Source: Plecoglossus altivelis (Eukaryota; Chordata; Actinopteri; Osmeriformes; Plecoglossidae). Taken from it: a stretch of 64,000 nt of DNA. The stretch spans positions 15,276,384 through 15,340,383 of the forward strand of contig BROE01000016.1 in NCBI GenBank assembly GCA_036571765.1, read 5' to 3'. The position numbers and the translations under genes are program-made. Shown here in pieces: positions 32,820-46,800 of the stretch; position 1 is the stretch's first letter, and each line of letters begins with the position of its first letter. The notes under the pieces were generated by a model. It made no database searches, had not been told where the DNA came from, and was given only the letters and a program-made list of their open reading frames with translations.

Positions 32820-35305
32820 TTATAAATGTACCATTTTATTGAACACAGTACAATATAGACCCTTTTAAACCTGTGGATTGAACATGCATACAACATAAAG
32901 GTGAAGGACATGATTGCATAGCCAAACTGTAGACGGTGGTTAGAAAGGCTCCAGGTAAACATTGACTGCAAACAAGTTCTCTCAACAAACCACATAAAAC
33001 ACATCAATAATCTGTCACATCACTTACTTGAAGGTTGAATCAGAATTTCCCTTAGAGAACGCTTGACCAGAGCAACAAATCCACCTGCTGATTGAACAGA
33101 ACTGACACGCTTGAATCAGTGCTTCGTTTGGTACCATGATGAGTGAAATGATTCAGTTCTCTACTTTTACTTCTTGGTCTTCTCAATCCCTTTTTAGACG
33201 TGAATATAATGCTAAATAAGGCCAACAAACACCGCTGCTTGACATGGCAACCTTGTCAGCGTTGGACAGCAGTACGAACATGGTAACATGCATAGAGAAC
33301 AGTCTGAAAAGAAAACCTGTTCTGCATGACGGACGCAGAACACATGAACACCTTCAGTTCTGTGTTCTAGACCATAGATTCGTCTTCTGAGACTCTGATC
33401 GAAGGTCTGCACTTCCTGATCACTTAACAACAAGAGCAAGTAGCAGTTCCATGCACTGCAAGGGACGTCTTGTCATTGTGAAAACGCCTTTGATATGCGC
33501 CTTGACAGCTCCTATTCTCTGTTGTCAGTAGAGAAGTCTTTGCACAACAAACATTTTTTGGCAATCAAATAGTCTTGTTAAACTTATAGACTCCATTTTA
33601 TGTGATCAGACCATCACAAAACCATCATAGAAAATGTTATAATAAAGTAAGTGCTTTAATCCAACTTAACTGGGCAGACAGTCTCTTCTTGTTTAAGGGG
33701 TCATCCAAAAGTTCGTCATACGAGTCATCCTAAGTTATAACAAATGAAGCGCGTGCTTCATCATTTAGCTCCATCGCTCTGCACACGTGATCCTGTTTCT
33801 ACATCAAACAGGTTAACAACATCTCCAGATACCTGATCGCACAAGTTAGGTTTGGCATTCCTCCTCTGCTTTGACTTGATTTAAAGCAAGTGTTCGTTGG
33901 GTGATTGTTATTGCTTCCATTGATGTGCAAAACTTAGTCTCCAAGCTAGGAGATGTTCACTGGCGTCAGGTTTTCCGGAAGCTGCGCTTCGCACTCCTGC
34001 AACTGAAGTTGTCACGTCCGTCGAGTTAATAGTTTCAATCTCTGTATTGAATAACCTTTCTGACAGCGAAACAAGAGGAATGTTGAAGTACTCAGTCTAA
34101 GCAGTGGGGTTGACTGGCCTTCGTTAGTCGACTCACCAGCTCCTCCAATTTCAGTCAATACAACCATGGAAACGTGTGAGCCAATCACAGATCCCTAAAG
34201 AAGGGGCGTGTCTTGTGAATGGATTCCACAGAGACGTGCAGGAGAAATCTAGCTGACCACAGACAAAACAACGGGCATCATGATAACAAGACAGACGACG
34301 AAAACCACAGAAAACTGCCAACTGTCATATTCAGAGAGTCCTACTGTAAGATATGGACATGTCTCTACTTCTGTCTCTCCTCTCTCTCTCTCGCTTTCCA
34401 CTTTGGTCTAATGGCACAGCCACAATGTTCCAACAACAAGATGAAAACATTACCATAAAAAAACATCAAAGAAACTAATTACGAAACTTATAAAAGGTAT
34501 AAAAACGGACAACACGACATAATACATGTAAACCGATTACCACCCCCCCCCCCCCCCCTCCTACAATGATGATAAAATAATCAATAAATGAATATAAAAT
34601 ACTGTTGGCGCTTTCTAAAATACGTGTGGCAGATTGCAGGCCAACCACAGCAGCTGACTGGTTGCAATACTGATCTGTTTATCTGCAGAAACATCAAGGG
34701 TTAAAGGTCATTCCTCTGGCGTTGAGTTGAAGTCACTTTGGCACTTGGACGTTTTCACTATTTCCTACTTCTTTTTGCGCTAAGTGCTAACAATTGGCTT
34801 GGTACAAATACATCTGTGAATGGAGTCAATACAAACTGCAAAATGAATTCCAATTTGTGGAATTTGGCTTTCACAGGTAAAAGTCTAGAATGGATAAAGT
34901 GCATGTAATTGATACAACAACATACTATGCAAGTAGATGGTATCAATGTATGTGATTGTACTAATCATTCCACCTATTCACTTCAACAAATACTGTACAA
35001 AAAAACTTGACAGCAACCTTTCTGACTGACACAATAGTCGTCATATGTTAATAGCCCACATATGGTACACTTCTAGGAACCACAAGGAGTAAAACTGAAC
35101 TTCATAAATCTCTGAGACATCCCTTATTTCTTAATGACACTTTTGGGTAAACTATGGCTTCTTTTGGATACAAAACAGTTAAACATTCTAAGATCAGGCA
35201 CCATCAACTGAACTCCCAGAGAGGCTGCAGAGCGGGTGTCAGAAGCCCAGAAGGAGGCTTCGTGTCTGGGGCCCATCACACAGGGCACCGGGGGTCCCTG
35301 GAGGT
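32820..35305 (-). other. bicc1: bicc1 3'UTR (putative)
   Basis: AT-rich sequence after the bicc1 stop with no recognisable coding content. The first canonical minus-strand AATAAA signals I see are at 32835-32840 and 32491-32496 (tttatt on the plus strand). A 2.5-2.8 kb 3'UTR would fit this family. A poly-C tract lies at 34542-34558. Confidence 0.45.
32835..32840 (-). terminator. Candidate bicc1 polyadenylation signal
   Basis: AATAAA on the minus strand about 2.5 kb after the bicc1 stop; a second lies at 32491-32496. Placement is inferred. Confidence 0.4.
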
Positions 35306-35433
35306 CTACCATCGGCCGCTAACGCTGGCCATGTCAGCGTGAAACTGCCGAGCCAGACGTCCGCTAGCGCCCCCTTCCAGGAAGGAGGACCTGATGGGTG
35401 CTTCGAACAGCTTCCGTCTGTTCTTGTTTAGTT
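35306..35433 (-). CDS. bicc1: bicc1 terminal exon
   Basis: Acceptor atgtgtttacag; stop TAG at 35308-35306. Encodes ELNKNRRKLFEAPIRSSFLE, GGASGRLARQFHADMASVSG and RW. The GGASGRL...SVSGRW end is the same as in human BICC1. Confidence 0.97.
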
Positions 35434-38400
35434 CTGTAAACACATGACACCGTTTTCACAAAACAGCAAAGAAATACAAACGGACAATGATACAAACACC
35501 TTATTTGCTGACTTTTCCTTGGAAAGTATAAAAACCTGCAATGTCCTACACGCACCACCTGAATGAAAGGAAAACTGGCCAAAACGTTTATAGATGTTTC
35601 TCCCACTTGATTCCCATTGACTTCCCGAAAGGAGAACAGCTTACTTCAACACAGCCTCTTTGTAAACCCTGCATTTACATGGCAGATCACCCAAACACTT
35701 GGACACAATGCTTCCAATAAAAATGCATCTAAGACTAATTCATACGATGGCTTTATTTGCTATGCCTGCCGGCTATAGCTTTCAGCCTGATCGTTTGAGA
35801 CCGACGGTTTCAGCCAACACTTTTTATTGGCACCGAAACAGGAAGTGGACTTGGCAGTGGAGGTTATTACCTGGAAGGGATCGGCTGTCTCCTCAGTTTT
35901 AGAGAGACGGGTGAGGGGTCGAGGACGAGGGGGAAGGGAGAGGGACGGAGCAGGGAGGGGACAGATTACTCCTGCATTTCAGCCTCCATGTCCTTCAGCT
36001 GAGATTATGGTCGATCTAGACCAGAGTGCTCCGGAGAGCTGCAGTGGAAGTAACGCTGGCCTTGAGCCCTCACACAACACTGGTCAGCTAGCCCCCGCCC
36101 CCTCCTCCTCTCAGCCTCATTCTCTCTGACCTCTCTAACATGGGGTCTAAACAACCTCTCTAACATAGGGTCTAAACATCCTCTCTGACCACTCTAACAT
36201 GGGGTCTAAACATCCTTTCTGACCACTCTAACGTGGGGTCTAAACTTGCACAGTGACCTCTCTAACATGGGGTCTAAACTTGCACAGAGACAGGACCTAG
36301 ATCACATCCCTGGATCAAGATGGTCCCTGGAGTTTTAACAAGAGATGTTACCATAATATGTATTTAATATGTATTTTATTTTCCGAGCATTTGTTATCTT
36401 TTGGACTTAACTGAACTGAACATTCCTCATTGAATAAGATATTGCAAAAACAAACCGTCTCTGTGTAATCCTTACATCCGTCATCAAACAAATACTGGCT
36501 GCATCACAGGCATGGTATCACAGGTACTAGTATGTTAAATGCTTGATGTTATACAAAGTATGCCATACTGTGCTCATGTCTAGTTACTGCATGATCTCCC
36601 CACCTTGAACATGCAATTATTACTCTCGGTTTATTCCGCAAAGTTTCTTTGGTGTAAAATGCAAAAACATTCCCAAACATCGGAGGCACCCCACTGGGAG
36701 TCAGCCGTCAAGGGCAGAAACCCAGCAAGCATGAAGGAGACATGAGAGCCTATTAAAGCATGTGTATCCATCTGACTGCAGCACAGCTAACTCCTCAATT
36801 TGTGTTTTGACAGAAGCTGTCGGCTAGCCGTCAGACAGGCGGTCGCTCAGGCATGCAGTCTGGACCAGACAGAATAATGGATTTAATGAAAGTCACATTA
36901 AGAGATTCCACCGCAGCCCTCCAGCTGAAGCTGTTATCAACTCAGCCCTGCAGAGTCAGTCTGATCGCCTCCTCAGCTGGAAGGAGAGAGGAGGTGTGGA
37001 GGAGGGGAGGAGAGGGAACCTGAGGAGGAGGAGGGTGAGAGGAGGGGTGGTGTAGGGGAGGGTGAGGAGAGGAGAGGGGAGGTGAGGAAGAGGGTGAACA
37101 GAGGGGTGGTGAGGTGTGGAGGAGGGCAGGAGAGGGAACCTGAGGAGAAGGAGGGTGAGAGGAGGGGTGGTGTAGGGGAGGGTGAGGAGAGGGGAGGTGT
37201 GGTGTGGAGGAGGGTGAGATGAGTAGAGGGGTAGTGTGAAGGAGGGAGAGGGGTGGTGTGAAGGAGGGAGAGGAGAGGGGTGGTGGGGGAGGATTAGGTG
37301 GGGGGGGGATTAGCGGCCTCCTGACACCATGACAGACTCTACCTGAGATAGCGAGCAGCATTTTCCGGCGGGCTCCGAACGTGGTGATTCCTAACTCCTT
37401 CAGGTCCTGGTCGGTCAGGCTGAGGAACGTCTGGAGGTCAATCTGGAGGAGACAAGGACTGCGGTGAACATCACGGAAAACCAGGTGCACACGAACAGTA
37501 TGAAGAACCATCTGGAGAAACAGGAAGCGTGAGCTCATCTGTTTCTGAAAGTAACAGGGATTTATTTCAAGTCAAAACTGTCAGAAATGGGCATCGTGGT
37601 TAAACCTTGCCCATGTTGAGTCCTTCAGGCTTGTAAAACTGTGTGTGCATGTTTCAGAAAGCTGACTGTAAACGGAGCTCTAGGTCTTGAAAGGCGTTAG
37701 CCTACCACCCGGTGTATGTTTACTTTGTGTGTGTTTGTGTTTCAACATGCTGACTGTTACCAGACCTCGTTCTGTTGAAAGATGACGTTTTATTTCTCCC
37801 CGCATCTGCGTGTGTGTGTTTGTGAGTGTGTCTCTGTCTACGTGTGTATATGTGTGTGTGTGTCTGTTTGTGAGTCTCTGCCTGTCTGTGTGTATGTATG
37901 TATATATGTATGTGGGTGTATATGTATGTGTGGGTGTCTGTGTTTGTGAGTCTCTGTCTACATGTGTGTGTATGTGCTTCTAAGTCTATGTCTGCGTGTA
38001 TGCGTGTATGTACGAATGTATGTCTATGTTTGTGAGTCTCAGTCTGTGTGTCTGCGGGTGTCTGAGTCTGTCTGCGCCTGTATGTATGTATGTATGTATG
38101 TATGTATGTATGTATGTATGTATGTATGTATGTATGTATGTATGTATGTATGTATGTATGTGTGTGTGTATGCATGTATGTGTGTATGTATGTATGTATG
38201 TGTGTATGTATGTATGTATGTGTGTGCATGTGTGTGTGTATGTATGTATGTATGTATGTGTGTGTGTGTGTATGTGTTTGTGTGTGTGTGTGTATGTGTG
38301 TGTGAGTGTATGAGTATGCTCCCCCAGCCTGCATACCTCCTGCTGCTGGAACACGTCAGTGTATTTCCCCAGGCCCAGCTTGCTAAACAGCTCCGGCAGC

Positions 38401-39089
38401 TCCGAGCCTTTGAAGGACGAGCTGAGGCTGCAGCCGTTGCTTCCACTGACCGACGACACGCAGTCCATGTAGTTACTGCTGCTAAGGTAAAGCTCTGCAG
38501 CTGCCACACGCACATGGGGAGGAAGGACACAGCACACACTGGGTCATTACAGAGGCTACAGGAAGGACACAGCACACACTGGGTCGTTACAGAAGAAACA
38601 GGAAGGACACAGCGCACACTGGGTCGTTACAGAGGAAACAGGAAGGACACAGCACACACTGGGTCGTTACAGAGGCTACAGGAAGGACACAGCACACACT
38701 GGGTCGGTACAGAGGCTACAGGAAGGACACAGCACACACTGGGTCGGTACAGAGGCTACAGGAAGGACACAGCGCACACTGGGTCGTTACAGAGGCTACA
38801 GGAAGGACACAGCACACACTGGGTCGTTACAGAGGCTACAGGAAGGACACAGCACACACTGGGTCGTTACAGAGGCTACAGGAAGGACAGAGCACACACT
38901 GGGTCGTTACAGAGGCTACGTGTTTTGTTCAGTCATTAGACCTGAGGCAGCAGGACAGATACATCTGGAGTCTTCGTCAGCTTAAGAGCACTGAAACATT
39001 TCAGATGTTTTGGATGTGGAAAATATGGGAGCTATCTTGTAAGCTAGTGCAGGTGTGTAGGATAACTTTAACCCTGCTCTTCCATGGCG

Positions 39090-39153
<64 letters not shown>

Positions 39154-42100
39154 TTGAATTAAGAAGCTTTGCACAGCATATGTGCTAATTATGGCTGGCA
39201 GTGCTCTGAAGCATTTACTCCACACAAGGTGAAAGGTCAGAGGAGCAGGAAGGAGAAAGTGACTCATCCTTAGACAGGAACCTTTTGAGCTGGTGTGTAG
39301 AGCTGGCTGGCACCAAAACAAGGGCTAACTGGTCTGAATGGATCAGCGTGAGGAGACAGGATGTGAGGTCGTCGTCATGACTCACCAGACTTGTTCTGCT
39401 TCCTCTTGGGGCTGCCGACAGGAGCAGGGAACTCTGGGTGGCCGGGCAGCCCGGCCACACCCCCTCCGTTCCGTTCCCGCCAGTTGTCCGAGTCGCTGCC
39501 GTTGCCAATGCCGACGCACTCACGGCTGTTGGAGTGAGACAGGGACAGGACACAGCCCTAGGTACACAGCGGGGAAACGTCCCCCAAAATGGTTAAAATC
39601 AACAAAAGAAAGTCATATCATTTATGATACGTGACTAAAATGTGCAATCGTTTTTTGGTCCTTTTAGAGGCACAAGCAGTCATGATATAATGGGGGAGTT
39701 AGTGAAGGTGTAGAAGTTTCCATTCAGGCCGGGCTGGGTGGAGGACAGTGTGTCCTGTAGGTCTGGTGGGGTCTACCTCGTAGGTGGTGCTCATGGAGGG
39801 TTTGTAGGGAACGTGGTTGGCCCTGCGCAGCTCCTTGATGGTCTCAGCAGGCATGGACTTGGAGAAGCCCAGCCCAGACCAGGTGTTGGTGGGGGTTCGC
39901 ACCTCTGTCACCACCGGCTTCTTCAGCATGGCTGCGCAAACACACACTCATCATTACCTCAACACACACACAAACACACACACACACACACTACTGTGCA
40001 CCACATATACACTACTGTACACCCCAAATACACTACTGTTCACCCCAGCTCATTACTGGACGGTCTACAGTGCTTCTCTAGCATGCAGAAACACTGAACA
40101 TGACGCTACTGTACAATCCTGCTCGTTCCTGGAAGAGCCCTGGTGCTTAGACAGAGAGGTACGTACCTTTGGTTGCTAACAGTTTCTTCTGTTCATAGTC
40201 AAACGCCTAGAAGACAAGGAGGGGAAAGAACCACATTAGATTATTTCCTATTTTACATTAGAACACAGAGAAAGAAAGAGTACCTGTACCATGCATTCGG
40301 AACAGAGCGACACAGAGCCCTACCTGCATGTGGAACAGAGCAACACAGAGCCCTACCTGCATGTGGAACAGAGCAACACAGAGCCCTACCTGCATCCGGA
40401 CCAGAGCAACACAGAGCCACACCTGCATAATGAACAGAGCGACACAGAGCCCTACCTGCATACGGACCAGAGCGACACAGAGCCCTACCTGCATGCGGAC
40501 CAGAGCGACACAGAGCCACAACTGCGTGTGGAACAGAGCGACACAGAGCCGCACCTGCATAATGAATAGAGCGACAGAGAACCGTACCTGCATGTTGGCG
40601 AAGGCAGCCTGAGGCGCTAGGCGATTCCTCTCTCTCTCGCTCTGCTGTGCCGCTCGCTCTGCCGCACGCTCGCTGCCTGGGGCCCTCTTATCAGCCATGC
40701 CACCGTCAGACGAGCCACACTCTGCCTCCGCCAGCAGGCGGTCTGAGCTGCACAGAGGGAACAGGATGTAATGCACCAGGGTGGCTACTGATCTGCACCA
40801 GGATGGCTACTGATCTGCAACAGGATGGCTACTGATCTGCACCAGGATGGCTACTGATCTGCACCAGGATAGCTACTGATCTGAACCAGGATGGCTACTG
40901 ATCTGCACCAGGATGCTACTGATCTGCAACAGGATGGCTACTGATCTGCACCAGGATGGCTACTGATCTGCACTAGGATGCTACTGATCTGCACCAGGAT
41001 GCTACTGATCTGCAACAGGATGGCTACTGATTTGCACCAGGATGGCTACTGATCTGCAACAGGATGGCTACTGATCTGCAACAGGGTGCTACTGATCTGC
41101 AACAGGATGGCTACTGATCTGCACCAGGATGGCTACTGATCTGCACCAGGATGGCTACTGATCTGCACCAGGATGGCTACTGATCTGCAACAGGATGGCT
41201 ACTGATCTGCAACAGGATGGCTACTGATCTGCAACAGGATGCTACTGATCTGGACTGTCTGATAGCTGCCGATCTGATGGATACATCAAGTTATATTTTA
41301 AGTATTGTATTGCATCAATTGCCCTGAGAGTTTAAACAAAAACACACTTCAAAATGTCAAACTGAAATAGAATTTCAAACGAAAATATCTGGGCATCTTT
41401 CTCTCGCAAGTGGGGGAGAGTGGCTCTCCCATGTGGCTGTGTGTGTGTGTGTGTGTGTGTGTGCGTGCGCGCGCATATGTGTGTGTGCAGGCGTACAGGA
41501 GATGGGAGTTCTTGGTTCCCTGCAGAAGCTCGACCGCTTGCCGTTTCCCTGACGACGTCTTACAGGAAGCCAGCATCTGCTTCAGCTCGTTCCCATTGGC
41601 CGAGTGAGACGGGCTCCTAGGCATGCCCACCTCCACGAACGTGTCCGAGTCTGGCGGAGCGAGCAGAGAACGAGAAAACCACACATGAAACCAGTTTGCC
41701 TGCCTGCTCTTCCCCCTCTCGTCTCCGTGTCCCCATCAATGACAAACTGCACCATGTTATGACAAAACCCACTTTCACTCCACAAGTAATGTTCCGGCAA
41801 AGCAGCTGCTGTTCCTTGTCCAGTCTAGGACCCTGGAACAGTCTGTTCTCATTGTAAGTCACTTCTCAACACAGCATGTACACAAGTCTAAGTAACAGAT
41901 TATTCTGTTATTCTTAATTATTTAGCCAGTAATCTGGCCTGCTCAACAGGAGGTACGTGCGCACGTCTAAGTGAGAGAGGGAGAAAAAGAATAACAGAGA
42001 GAGTGAGAGAATGAGAGTAGTGTGGGTCTCTCCAGTGTAAAATAATATGATGTCCGTTATCCTAATGAAGGTCTCTGGTCTTTTAAAGCAACGCCCATTC

Positions 42101-42689
42101 CCCCCAAGGCCCCTCTGCTCCACGAGAGCCAGATCCTACAGGCTCTAGGACCCAGGAGGACACCAGGGGGGAGGAAGCGCCGCAGTGACCCTCCACGCGG
42201 GGGGAGACCAGCTCTGAAAACACGGAGAAAGCGAGCCGCGTGAGAGACTGCGGAGCAGCAGCCGCATGTCTACGAGACGTCTCACCTCTGGAATATCCCT
42301 CCGCCGCTAACCTCGGCACTGATCTGAGGTTTTTTCCCCACTGAAATATCCCTCCGCCCCTAACCTCTGCACTGCTATAAGAGGTTCTCTCCCACTGAAA
42401 TATCCCTCCACTGCTAACCTCGGCACTGCTCTGAGGATCTCTCCCACTGAATATCCCTCCGCCGCTAACCTCAGAGCGGCCGTCAGTGGGGTCAGAGTGA
42501 GGAGACCGGTTAGCTTGGACTAATTTAGTCAACTGTGTTGTAGTGAGGAAAGAAACACAGAGTTTTCCAGTGTGTGACGTCAATGAATTCCATAAACCTT
42601 TAAGTCATACAATGACTACATGTGGAAGACATTTCCGTACAGTATAATCAGAAAGTGTGTGTGGTGTATGTCTGTGTGTGTGCGCACAA

Positions 42690-42735
<46 letters not shown>

Positions 42736-43844
42736 ATGTGTGTGAGTGTATGGGTGCATGTGGTGTGTGGGTGTGTGTGTGTGTATGGGTGCACGTGTGT
42801 GTGTGTGTGTGTATACCTTCATCTGGGTTGGTCTTGCTAGACATGGGCTCTGAGGGGTTGTGGCTGCTGGCTTCCTGGACAGAGTCACACTGGTTAGGGT
42901 TCATGACTGTGTCTGCCCGCGACACAGTGGATATCCTCCCGTACACCGAGCTAGAGTTCTGGAAACACACACCGCAGGGTCACACACACTAAAATAGACT
43001 GCATTCGTGTGCAATGCAACTGTTTTCCATTCACATTTATTTCCAGGTCATCATTTTGAATGAGATTTAGTCCTCAATTTACCGATCAGGTTAAATAAAG
43101 ATAAACACACAAAAGGTTTTTAAACATGCATGTATGAGCCAGTACGTCCACTATATATGTGCGTGTGTGCGGTCAGTGTGTGTGTGTGCCATGCATCTAC
43201 GTCTGTATGGTCGTTCACACACCTTCACGTGCCCATTGAGGGTGCAGGGGCCCTTGGTGCAGTCAGGGGCCCCGTTGGTCTGCTTGTCGATGGGGGCCAG
43301 GCCGGGCGGTGGGGAGGGGGTGTTCTGGCTGTAGCCCTGCACCCCAGACATCAAGAGGCTGCTTAGGGTTGCCTGGGCTGCTGGGTGCATCATCAGAGAG
43401 GATGAGAAAGCTGGGGCAGAAGATGTTTGGAAACCTGGATTAAACCTCCACGAATCTACGCCAGATTCAACTAGAAACCTATCCTCTCAGGTGAACTACT
43501 AACTGAACTACCTGTTCTGTCACATACATGTTGGACCGTTTCTACATTCTAAATCCATCTATCTTTCCATCTGTGAAGGGAAGTCGCAGGGCCAAAAGCC
43601 TCAGGGACGTCTGTGTCGGTTAATGAATCGAGTTATCAGACTCAGTCTCCGACCAGCCCCACTGCCGGCGGAGGGGCGACTGACCTTGGGTGGCGGCCAG
43701 CGAGCTGGGCCAGAGGGAGGGGGAGGGAGAGGGGGTGCTGGGGGGCTGCAGGGGGCTCCTGGAGGAGTTCAGGCTGTTCAGGACTGAGTTGGGGAGCGGA
43801 GAGCTGCTGAGGGAGTGGGGCACGGACGCCCCCAGGAGACCTGG

Positions 43845-43878
<34 letters not shown>

Positions 43879-46800
43879 GACAGACAGACATGCCCGAGCA
43901 CACACAGACATGCAGGCAGACAAACAAACACACACACACACCCACAGACAAACACACACACGCATGCAGACACTCACAGACACACAAAGACATGCAGACA
44001 CACACACACGCATGCAGACACTCACACGCACACACACACACAGAAATGCATGCAGACACAAACAAATACAGGGAGACAAGCATAAACATAGGGAAAATGC
44101 ACATGCACTCCAGCAACCACACGAACACACAAAGGAAAAGATCACATCAGAGAATTAGGGCAGGCAACAGCAACGAAAGGAATCTTCCACATCACTTCAA
44201 ACTGTAAACACTTTCAAGAAACTGCTTTGTTTCCACCCCAACGCATGAACAAGCAGGGAGAACCAGGTCTGAGGTTAGCAACCAGGGTTCATTTTGACAG
44301 AAATAAGGATGGCAAGGGATTCCTCTGGCAGAGAGAGCTGTAATCTGGATAAGGGAGGGGATGCGGTCATTCCTGAAGGGATGTGGACATCCATATCTTA
44401 CCCACGGGCCTCTAGGTTCACCGGATCCAGGAAGAGGCTGTCTGAGATGTCCTGTCACTGTGGTTGGCCGAGCAGCCATGTGTACAACTCCTACACGTTC
44501 ACAACTACTTCTGCCATGATTTATAGGGGTCACTGACTTCAAATGACATGGTTGAAGAGATTCTTTTGGTCCAATCAAAGGCCTCTCCCCCAGCACCACA
44601 AGTACTGAGTGAGATGTTTGTCTTGAGACGCATCTCTGATATGTCCAATCTGTCTTCCTCTGAGAGGGTACAGTGACAGCTAGCGGTCTTGGCCAAAAGA
44701 AACGTTCATAACTAGACCTAAAAGAAGAGGTTTGGAGTTTCTGCAACCAACCCCCCCCTGAAAAAACCCTAAACGAAAACACATAAAAACTCCATTACCC
44801 AGACTGCTCAGCCCCAGGCCAGCTGAGGCCAGGATATCCAGGCCGATGAGGGAAGGGGAGGGGCCATTGGGGTGGGACACCGCTGAGGGTGAGAACGAGG
44901 ATGAAGACACGCTATGGTTCTCCAGACCCAGGAGGAACCTTCTGGCCTCGTACATGTTGACTGCGTTCCTCTCCACGCTCTTCACTATCACAGACTGAGG
45001 AGGGGTAGGGGGGTAGGAGGGGGCAGAACACACAGCAGGACAAGGGAACCACATGAAAAGGAGAATTCATTGTATAATTTCTATTCAAGGATCGATTTTT
45101 GCATTTGATAAACCTTTCCATACTTTGAGATGATTATACACGAGTCTCTCTAGCATTACCATAAGTAGCTGTCACCAAATAACGTTGAATAAAAACTGCA
45201 CGGACAGACATCCTGGGCCGGATCAACCACTAGCCAAGTGGCAATCCCTGCCAAATGGAATCTAGTCACGATCTCCTCCCTCCCTCTCTTTATGTAGTGG
45301 CCAAACGACCAGGAGCATAGCCATGTTTGGACCGGCGCTCTGGACTGTGGCCTGACACATCATTAAAGTAAAGGGGTTTGGGTTAGACACCGTCTCCCCT
45401 GCCACTACCCTACCCCACCACCACCCCCCCTCCCTTCTGCCTGCTCTCACTGTGCCAGTCTGCCCTCAGGCACAGAGCCAGGTAAACACCAGGAGACAGA
45501 GAGGCAGGAGACAGGGGCCGGACACAAGGGGCCAGAGGGGCAGGAGACAGGGGCAGGACACAAGAGCTGGAAGCAGGGGCAGGAGACAGGGGCAGGAGGG
45601 GCAGGAGACAGGGGCAGGAGGGGCAGGAGACACGGGCTAGAAACAGGGGCAGGAGACACGGGCAGGAGACGCAGGGACTGGAGGGGCCAGAGGGACTGCA
45701 GGTCTTGTGGCTCACCTTGCTGGGTTGTTTGGGTTTGGGCTTGATACTGATGAAGACATCAAGCTGCTCCATCAGTGCTGTGGTGTACTGGGCCTCCACC
45801 TCCACGTCCTCTTTGATATCAAACATCAGCACCAGGGGCAGGCAGCCCTGTGGAGTACACACAAACACACGCATGTAGCATGTACTGAAACACACACATG
45901 TAGCATGTACTGAAACACACGCGTATGTACTGAAACACACACACGTGTACTGAAACACAGTCATGTAGCATGTACAGACACACACGCACATGTACTGAAA
46001 CACACACACGTGTACTGAAACACACTCATGTAGTATGTACTGAAACACATGCACGTGTGCTGAAACAAACTCATGCAGCATATACAAAAACACACGCACG
46101 TGTACTGAAACACACACAAAAACAACCCTGACGCGCTAGGTGGCTTGTTTACACAAACATTTGTGAACTTATCCTCAGAAAACTCTCTCAAAATACTTGT
46201 CTGGTGATTGGATGAGCCATCTGTCTATCATCGTTTACCATGGGCTCATCGTCAACCTTGCCCATAGCTGCCGTTCCATGTAAGACACCGATTGGTCCGA
46301 ACCACGGTAGAATCTCGTCTCGCTTGGTTACACAAAAACACCCCCACACACACAAACAAACGTTTTGCAACTTTATTTTCAGCAAAGGCTGACGGACAGG
46401 GCTGCCTTTGTGTGTATAATTAGCTTAGCGTCTTGCTCCATGCTGGCGCTGACAAGCATGGGTTTAGGGTTTCTCATTTCCAGTCTGGGAGCTAAACAGA
46501 GACGCGTGAGAGAAGATCATCACTGTCTCTCTGGTCACTTCCTGTCTCCTCTGCTCACTTGTGTGTCCTGCTTCCAGACAGACACGTCATGTTTACCCCA
46601 ATTACTTTGGCGTTGTCGAAAAATCTCCGAGCTGCCCGCAGGCTAGTCCAGCTGCATCACACTGCGAGAGAAGAAGCACTGTGATTTACATACTGCCTAG
46701 GCGAGGAAAGCAATTACATGACTGGTATTTGTAACCCACGTCGATGATTATTTCCTTCCACAGTTCCAAGAAAGTGGCCTTGGTCAAGGGCAGCGATACA

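Noticed and set aside
37720..38334. Long open frames of His/Thr/Tyr-Ile or Cys-Val repeats
   Set aside because: They are translations of TG/TATG microsatellites. The same applies to frames in GA, CA and CT arrays at 1.4, 6.6, 10.4, 11.4, 42.7, 43.9, 48.9 and 63.6 kb.
38521..38927. Regular repeats that could look like a CRISPR array
   Set aside because: Head-to-tail minisatellite with no unique spacers in a vertebrate intron; the same holds for every other array here.
40258..40587. Open frame continuing past the bicc1 exon as a constitutive coding extension
   Set aside because: The conserved next exon (AFDYEQKKLLATK) joins in phase at the 40588 donor, so the extension is treated only as possible alternative splicing.
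44192..44782. 196-codon minus-strand frame in a bicc1 intron
   Set aside because: No recognisable protein features, no splice support, and phases of the flanking bicc1 exons are satisfied without it.
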